A model generated the notes under the pieces. It made no database searches, had not been told where the DNA came from, and saw nothing but the letters and a program-made list of their open reading frames with translations. Of a DNA stretch of 64,000 bases, positions 58,301 to 64,000 are shown one piece after another. Positions within the stretch are counted from its first letter, which is position 1. Every line of letters starts with the position of its first letter. The stretch covers positions 14,658,953-14,722,952 of the forward strand of contig NC_088324.1 of the NCBI RefSeq assembly GCF_910592395.1, in the 5' to 3' direction. The translations under genes were made by a program, and so were the position numbers. Source of the DNA: Lineus longissimus (taxonomy: Eukaryota; Nemertea; Pilidiophora; Heteronemertea; Lineidae).

Positions 58301-61300
58301 ACCGTTGGCATGCATGTATTGATGATAAATTGTTCACCAATGACGACGTCGTGAGCGTTTCAAATCGAATTGATGTATGGATTTTCCCCTCTGGCGCGTC
58401 CCTCGGTGACTTTTGATAAACGCACAAGTGACATTTACAGTTTTTCTGATCCAACAATGTGGATGTCATTCTCGAGTATTTTCAACATAATTAGAGGTGG
58501 GATAAAAACATCAGTTGAACTATGGGCTGTTTAGAATTTCAAGTGGTGGATATATGAGGATTCATTATGATAAGTAATCACTCGATTATTGTGTGTTTCA
58601 AAGTTTCAAAATAAGTAATTTCAAAATAAATCCTATATTGTGTTTTACATATCATCAAGAATCAATAAAGAGTAGACTGGTTGTTATCAATTGTTGACAT
58701 CATGTTTATGTTTAATTCATCACAACCTGATCGATCAGGTTTTATATTTTGGTTTAGGAATAGCCCTACATTTACGTGTGTGAATTCTTGCCTGTGGAAT
58801 TGATAAAACTGTGTACACTTGACAGTGGCACAGGCATCAGTAATATTCTGGAACACACCTTTTAACTTCTTAGTTTTAGTGGCCCATGAACAGGGCCATT
58901 TACAACCTTCTTGGATAGGATTGTTTGGCCATATGATACTGTTACTTATACAAAACAGAAGTCAGCTCAGGACTGGGCATTGCAAACAAATTTCCAGATG
59001 ACCAAAAAATTGTTATTTTAAGATTTTGAAGCGGTACGTTGTTCCAATCTAATGAATAAACAAATCCGCATTCTGTTCCAGCAAATAGAACATCCCTACT
59101 ACACGCACATTCACCCCATAAAATATTCCAGCATCTTTATGTATCGATCTCATTGATAAGTGACTGATCTGCCGCGCATCAGAGAGATTTCCCCAGTGGC
59201 ATCTCATCAGATGTTGACACGACTGTCGAAGCGCTATAGTTAATGTTAGTGTGATTTTCTCTAGAGAGACTCTTCTTAATTATTAAGTGTGAGGTAAACG
59301 AGAAGAGAATCAATAAAAATGTTATTCTTCGCCATGGCTGGTTGTTCAAAGGAAGTTGAGTCAAAAAACTTGACTCGATTTTCAGAACAAGTTTTGTCAC
59401 TAACAGTCTAATGGACTTAAACTGAAGGAGATAAGGTAAGTTACAGTGCAATAGTGACAAACCTTTTTCTGAATAACCAGGCCATTTAACTCTGTGTTCT
59501 CTCTTCCAGTTAAGGTCACACGTTAGTTAACTTGGTATTATCTATTTCAGTCTAAATGTCCATTAGCTATACTGCCAAGGTAAGTTAATGTCAAGTTAAC
59601 ATCTTTTCAACAAATATTGTAATTTGATTCAATATTCAGCTGTTACCTTCAGCAAAAGATGATGACTACATTAGCTAATAGAAATGTGACATTTGTATTT
59701 TTTTGACAATTCTTATTTTTCCCAATCATGGTTATTAGCAAAATCAGCGGTAAACACCTGCCTTTTTGGTTGATGGTTTTCATTTGTGACCAAGAGTAAT
59801 TTATGAGTATTGAAATGAAAATTATTCAACCCCAATAGATTTTTTTTTAAAATCTGGTTGGTTATTGTGCCATCCCAGATATTGCTCAAAGGAGATCAGT
59901 TGCTGATAATCTTAACCATGATCCTTCCCTGACATTGTCATTTATCACTCCAGGCATTAGTATGCTGGCCGCCCATTTCTGACCTTTACGATCAAAGCTA
60001 TGCCCGGGAGAAACACAGCTTAAGATATACGTATCAGACGGAATTTAATATCGAAACAAAATACGTGGTATCGATAAAGCAGGCCTACATGAAGAAGGTG
60101 AAAAAGTCGATAGGTCATGACAATGCCACTGAGGTGGATGGAGTCCAGTTAATTTGGGAGAAATTAGTCATGGGTTTAAAATAGATAACCAATTTCGATG
60201 GCCTAGTTCGGCTTGCGTCTGTCCTTTACAGGATGAGGTGAGAGCAATTCAACATGTTGCCACGATGATATCCAACGCAACAGGTGACACAGCTATATTT
60301 GTCACAAAGTGTCATGTAATCAATACATCTGAGATATATCACATATCATATAAAATGGCCTGAACAATCATCACTATATTTAGCATGGTCAGCCATCATG
60401 GGTGTGGTGTTTCAAATACTTCGTAGATGACATGATACCAAAAATATACTAAAAATTTCCTCATATTCAATTTGTAACAAGATATTCATGCAAAATCAAA
60501 TGATCGGATGCAGAAATTTACTCATCATCAAGTGTTGGTCAGCAGAATTTTACTCATCATTAAAAGTGTTTGTAAGCAGACATTTCCTCATAATCACGTT
60601 TTTGTAAACAGAAATTTACTCAACATCAAGTATTTGTAAGAAGAAATTTACTCATCATCAAGTGTTTTGAGGCAGGAACTTACTCACCATTAAGTATTTG
60701 TAGGAAGAAATTTAATCACATCAACTCAAGACAACACATCAAATATCTAATGCACACAGGGTATATCATGGTGAGATGTTTGTGTGGGCTCGGCAAAGTT
60801 AAAATGATATAGAATCATGACGATAAAACATACAACACCCACTCCATCTAAGAGATTCTGATGAAACTAACGATTTGCTCTTCTTCCAATGGCTAGTAAT
60901 GGGATGGATGCAGACTAATGTTTAGACGAAGTTTTCAAAGGAAAGACAGTCTCTTGAAAAAAAGAGATCGTAAATAAAGGAAGGTGGTTTTTGAGATAAT
61001 TTGGGAAGGTTTTGTGTTCGATAATGAAAATACATGTAATGTGAATATGACACTTCTGACCTTTTGTTTCTCAAAGGATAAGACATGTCATCAAAATTAA
61101 AGGTTTTAGCTTAAACTAGTAATACTTACAAATTGCGTCGTTTTTTGGACCCTGATGCCGTATGCTGCTGGTGTGTTTCTCTTCTCTCATCATCAGAGCC
61201 TCCGGGCGATAATTTCTCGATTGGACTTGTTACCACACTTTCTCTCTTTTCCCTCTGTTCACTCTGAAGTTAGAAAAATAACAATCATTAAACTAGGTCA

Positions 61301-63087
61301 TCATTACACGTAAGCTTATATTCTAAACTGCCAAATTTTCACAGACATTTTTTACTTTTTTATTTTGCAAATATCATTAAAAAACCCTGTTATTATAAAA
61401 AAAATACAAATACTAATTTTACAACCATCACAACTGGACCATGGGGCTGGTAAAATTTTCAAAAAAGGCTGAAGAAGATAAAAAACGCAATCTTCCATTT
61501 CTTTTGTCAATCTGTCGTTGTACATGCTGCTTGCGACATCACAGCACACCAGAACCAAGTTGAGCGGACATTTTTCCTTATATTTTCGCATTGGAGGGAA
61601 TCTTCTTACGTTCAAACCGAGGGCAACATGAATTTTTTGGACAACGAGGAACATTATCCAACTTCAAGGTAAGCTTATCAATTTGCTTCAATGAAATGTT
61701 TAAAATCATGTTATATCCAAATATGATTAGGGACCATGCATGTCATGAGTTAGGATACAGGCTGTGAGATCAGCTAAAGACAGAAAAGGTAGAGCCAAAG
61801 TCTTCAAAATGATAATACGGATGTTCATGTCAGGTTTTAGTTCATCTATATTAGGAAACTGGGCATGCCTAAAATAGTGTGTTGCTGCTGCATGCAAAAT
61901 CAGTTTTTAGTAAGAGGGGATTAAAGTAGCTGGGGAAGTCTGGCACCAGTTTGAAATTCTATGGGGGGTCAGACGAGGTGCCTGACAGACGAGCCAAAAC
62001 GTAGTTGGAGGGCACATCTTCGACTAACACTTTGTCTGATGATGCCCATGAAGCTTAGAGACAGGCATGTCATGCTTGGCACATGATAGTTTATTGTACC
62101 GAGTATCAAGAGTAGGCCTAGCTACCCTTTTACTAGGGTGCTGTGAGGATGGCACATACGACTGGCTGAAGCAAGTATGTTGAAACAAAAAACTCCCTGA
62201 CCCTACCTTCAAATTATTTTTTCTTGAAAGAGTAAAAGACAAACCTGTTTCCTTTGTTTTGTCTCATGTTCAATGTCATGTCTTAGAAACAGGGCATGAG
62301 GTGGTACATCCTTCGTACACCCTGCGCTATGACTCCGTCTCAACGGCCGCAAGATTTTTGTAAACCTATGCTTCTTAGACACAATCATACTTTGTGAATG
62401 GCTCGGCATTGAGGAACGTTTAGGTTTTGATCTTGACTCCCCCTCATGGTCACTTTCAGAACCAGAATCGAATGTGAAGTGGACACGAAGCTGGCCATGG
62501 TCGCTTGGACTTGTGCCACTTCCCCCACTATCAGGAGTAAGCGCAACTGAGGAAATCCCCTCCGCACTAAGACTATGAATATGGCCACCACGAATATTGT
62601 TATTATATTGCGTTGCTCCAGTAATCGTTAGTTTCTCCACATCATCACAGACACTATCTTTTGATGTTTTCGACATGCTTGCTGACGACGATCCTGAAAG
62701 AGTTCCCTCAGCTGATTCAGCACTCCCACGTTTCCTCCCTGGACACAGCTCTGGTGAACTTCTCACTTTCAGATGGCTCATATTTTTCGACTTTGACTTC
62801 GAAGTGGACAAAAAGAAACCCTTGCTCGTTTGTTTTGGACTGAGCCGGCAACTTATGTTATGTCTCCATTCTTTGAGCGATGATGTTGTGGAACCTTTCT
62901 CCTTTGACTTCGCTGCCGATTCTTTTGACTTTGACTTCGAGTCTTTTGACCTTGACCCTAATTCTTTCGACCTTGACCCTGATTCTTTTGACTTTGACCC
63001 TTTTTCCTCCTGAAAGAACAAGACACTCTGTAAAGACAACTTCCCCTGTCTTTGATTGCTGCCACTAGCCTTCATTTTTATACGCAT
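45264..63087 (-). CDS. Regulator of G-protein signalling, RGS3-like, long isoform
   Basis: Minus-strand exons, in transcript order: 62245-63087 (possibly only from 63009), 61130-61263, 51869-52032, 45766-45929, 45264-45437. They join in phase to 492 aa if ATG 63087 is used. Residues 1-330 are a low-complexity Ser/Lys/Asp-rich tail (GSKSKESGSRSKELGSRSKD, then acidic and basic patches). A short segment KEMKQKLRFLRRR resembles the region before the RGS box in vertebrate RGS3. The RGS domain runs from about DWSKGFDNLLHHKYGLNLF through REFLRTEFSEENIEFW and PREVNLDSKTREIT to EKDSYPRFLRSDVYMQLL, complete and typical of the R4/RGS3 group, a GTPase accelerator for Gi/Gq alpha subunits at the membrane. 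An in-frame stop lies just upstream of ATG 63087, yet a good acceptor (CTTGTTCTTTCAG) at 63010 allows earlier exons outside the window. Gene symbol withheld because the RGS3 orthology is inferred. Confidence 0.88.
45930..46290 (-). other. RGS intron, proximal part
   Basis: This is intron sequence between the 45766-45929 exon and the short-isoform exon. A frame read through from the exon is not coding. No repeat until 46291. Confidence 0.5.
46291..47439. mobile_element. Modular 1.15-kb repeat, copy 1
   Basis: This copy begins TTTTTAGCTCACCTCTTAGC and ends GGCCCTGGCCATTTCATT. The left end contains a perfect hairpin (AGCTCACCTCT TAGC AGAGGTGAGCT), then a GTC microsatellite (46330-46405). Three diverged monomers of about 300 bp follow. 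Each has GGCACGTTTC, a TTGGTACACATGTACC-like word, a gene-like CACCAGGGGGC word (first two monomers) and AAGGTCACAGAGGTCAAATG. The right end has AATGGCCCTGGCCATT and AGGTGAGC, an inverted match to the left GCTCACCT. No coding capacity; the arginine-rich frames are microsatellite artefacts. Short subterminal inverted repeats fit a non-autonomous DNA transposon. Confidence 0.85.
47440..49900. other. RGS intron sequence, no gene or clear repeat
   Basis: AT-rich intronic DNA. Frames such as 49303-49542 (plus, 79 aa) have no recognisable features and no splice support. Nothing else is seen. Confidence 0.4.
50201..50566. mobile_element. MITE-like element with AGGCCT termini
   Basis: The ends CAGGCCTCTCAATTACATA and, inverted, ACGTAATTGAAAGGCCTGAT are imperfect inverted repeats of about 20-35 bp with several mismatches. 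Inside are a long poly-T run (50272-50300) and repeated GTCCCCAAATTA words. Non-coding; about 365 bp. Confidence 0.6.
51587..51683 (-). CDS. Alternative first exon of the RGS gene (short isoform)
   Basis: This exon starts ATG at 51683 and encodes 32 residues from MFSKKQDPKKPKLTAKDLQA through WSKSFDCMLHDP, then ends T|GTAAG. It splices in phase to the exon at 45766-45929 (T plus AT makes Tyr, then GLNLF). The resulting short protein, with the exon at 45264-45437, is 144 aa: an RGS domain with almost no N-terminal extension. It competes with the exon at 51869-52032, which ends in the same phase with a similar helix (LDWSKGFDNLLHHKY). No acceptor with a good pyrimidine tract precedes it, so its own promoter lies just upstream (about 51684-51868). 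Confidence 0.75.
52234..53397. mobile_element. Modular 1.15-kb repeat, copy 2
   Basis: This is near-identical to copy 1 in the same orientation, from TTTTTAGCTCACC to GGCCATTTCATT, with only scattered substitutions. The GTC microsatellite (about 52275-52370) is longer by several units. The copies share end hairpins and all three internal monomers. Copy 2 lies in the 9-kb RGS intron just upstream of the two alternative RGS exons, and copy 1 lies downstream of them. Confidence 0.85.
53600..54480. repeat. Minisatellite, 41-bp unit, about 21 copies in two subfamilies
   Basis: Units at 53600-53960 read AGGTTTCTGGTAATGGCATG ATGGAGGATGACCTCATGGA. Units at about 54010-54430 read AGATTTCTGGTAATATGATG ATGAAGGGTGGCCTCATGTA. 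The 41-bp period is exact over long stretches. A few intermediate or altered units (53940-54010, 54420-54470) lie between and after the subfamilies. Frames across it are artefacts. Confidence 0.95.
54481..56329. other. RGS intron sequence, no gene seen
   Basis: AT-rich intronic DNA. Short minus-strand frames (for example 55342-55581) look like chance. No further repeat recognised. Confidence 0.4.
56330..57568 (+). mobile_element. 5'-truncated LINE, ORF2 C-terminal part and 3' tail
   Basis: A 343-codon frame (56344-57375) has the character of the C-terminal region of a non-LTR reverse transcriptase. It has ALKAFFKLRRIF, then FDHTIQPILLYGSDIWG (the thumb region after the RT core), and a zinc-knuckle-like C-x-C-x9-H-x4-C motif near VCSCDGTSIEDEVHFLTACP. 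The catalytic RT palm and the endonuclease are absent, so the copy is dead. A short 3' UTR ends at AATAAA (57545) and a TTTGAATTTGAATTT tail, as LINEs do. It lies antisense to the RGS gene within its intron. The open frame suggests recent insertion. The exact clade is not determined. Confidence 0.85.
57569..60500. other. RGS intron sequence, no gene seen
   Basis: AT-rich. Short frames (58230-58469 minus, 59179-59460 minus) have no support from splice sites or recognisable domains. Confidence 0.4.
60510..60720. repeat. Degenerate tandem repeat, about 37-bp unit
   Basis: About six units of the form CAGAAATTTACTCATCATCA AGTGTTTGTAAG, with many substitutions and small indels (period roughly 35-40). 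Non-coding, in the RGS intron. Confidence 0.7.
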
Positions 63088-64000
63088 TGTTTTATTTTAG
63101 ATCTAGGGCGTTGATATTTAGTCCTTGATAGAGAAGATCGTTAGATACATTATGCTGGGTACTCACACACTGTTCAATTAGAAAGTGGACTTTTGATAAA
63201 ACCCTGTCATGTTCTGTTTCAGGGCCCTTGCGGGCATTTTAACAACACCACCAAGAGCTGATGATGTAAATGATGTCACCCAACATCACGCGGGACAAAC
63301 TAACAAATCCAGCGAACAGAACAAGCAAATGACACCATGCAAGAGGATTGGATCTCGACAGACTTTTATCAATTCATCTTGTGTTGGTTTGTTTTTAAAA
63401 AAACAAACCAAGGAGGTGCAGTGAGGTATGTGCTGATTGCACCTACCAGCAGATTCTATTAGCTGCTTTGTCATTGGCAAAGAGTGCTATTTTGATGGCA
63501 ATCTCTGCCAATCGAACAAGGTAAGATCATTATCCTTCATCTTCTTTTGCTTAAAGTCAGAGATGCCGATGTCACGATTCAATGTTATGATGTTGAATTA
63601 TTTGACAGCATTTACTTTCCTAATGTAAAGTGAACCTAGTGCCTTCTTTACAGCAAGAGGAAATCCTTTGGTGCAAAAAAATGTGCCCTGCTTTTAAAAT
63701 GTGAACATACTAATCAAATAAAAGTGCAAGGAGAGCAAATTTGAACAACAGAGAAAGCGAAAGTGAATGACTTGATAAATTAAGTAAAGGAGGTCCTGGT
63801 GCTTTTACAGATGAACAGAATGGTATCTCCTACCAAGAGGACCAAAAAGTCTTCCCTTATGACTCCACTAGAGACCATGATGGCAGAGGCTACTCATATA
63901 ACCTTTTTTTCAGGATCAAGTACATGTGAAGGGGGAATCAACATACATAATGTGGTCAAGCAGACATTTGAGACCAACTCATCGAGGCCTTTATCCAGGC
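63088..64000. other. Upstream flank of the RGS long first exon
   Basis: This may be the promoter or an intron if the gene extends beyond the window. A plus-strand stretch at 63430-63520 ends in AACAAG|GTAAGA and reads CFVIGKECYFDGNLCQSNK in one frame, but an acceptor and neighbours are missing. No gene is called. Confidence 0.3.

Noticed and set aside
62597-63013. Plus-strand frame rich in FDLDPDSFDFD repeats
   Set aside because: This is the antisense of the Ser/Lys-rich RGS exon; the real coding strand is minus, shown by splice sites and phase.
63430-63520. Cysteine-containing stretch CFVIGKECYFDGNLCQ before a GTAAGA donor
   Set aside because: No acceptable upstream acceptor or partner exon within the window; too short to call a secreted cysteine-rich gene.

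Overview
This is animal nuclear DNA: intron-rich protein genes with GT-AG splice sites, AT-rich introns, many short inverted-repeat elements, minisatellites and a truncated LINE. The gene set, and in particular a Rieske cholesterol 7-desaturase (Neverland/DAF-36 type), together with repeats that begin TTTTAGCTCACCT and carry a GTC microsatellite, suggests a marine invertebrate. A lophotrochozoan such as a mollusc or brachiopod is my first guess and a non-vertebrate deuterostome my second. The species is not determined.

Five multi-exon genes could be rebuilt exon by exon with consistent splice phases. (1) SCYL3-like pseudokinase, plus strand, 996-6683, 12 exons, 772 aa, one intron apparently GC-AG. 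(2) Neverland-type cholesterol 7-desaturase, plus strand, 8962-21124, 6 exons, 475 aa, first intron 8.6 kb. (3) NFKBIL1, minus strand, 23776-25884, 5 exons, 364 aa, convergent with gene 2. (4) SPOUT1 (C9orf114/CENP-32) methyltransferase, plus strand, 31459-35049, 9 exons, 373 aa. (5) An RGS3-like regulator of G-protein signalling, minus strand, 45264-63087 and possibly beyond, convergent with gene 4. It has a long Ser/Lys-rich N-terminus and an internal alternative first exon that starts a short isoform.

The DNA between and inside the genes is largely repeats. A 47-bp-TIR element lies upstream of SCYL3, and a nearly perfect 106-bp-armed palindrome lies in a SCYL3 intron. G-tracts and a foldback MITE sit in the nvd intron. 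A satellite field runs from 27.8 to 30.3 kb between NFKBIL1 and SPOUT1, and several foldback elements lie at 36-44 kb. The RGS introns hold two near-identical 1.15-kb copies of a modular repeat, a 41-bp minisatellite and the 3' end of a LINE.

The genes are functionally unrelated housekeeping, sterol or signalling genes, as is usual for animal chromosomes; there is no operon. The most interesting signals are the two phase-matched alternative exons that encode the first helix of the RGS domain, the GC-AG intron, the modular repeat that carries CTCF-core-like and DR3 nuclear-receptor-like motifs, and the long palindrome. No CRISPR, rRNA or intact tRNA gene was seen.
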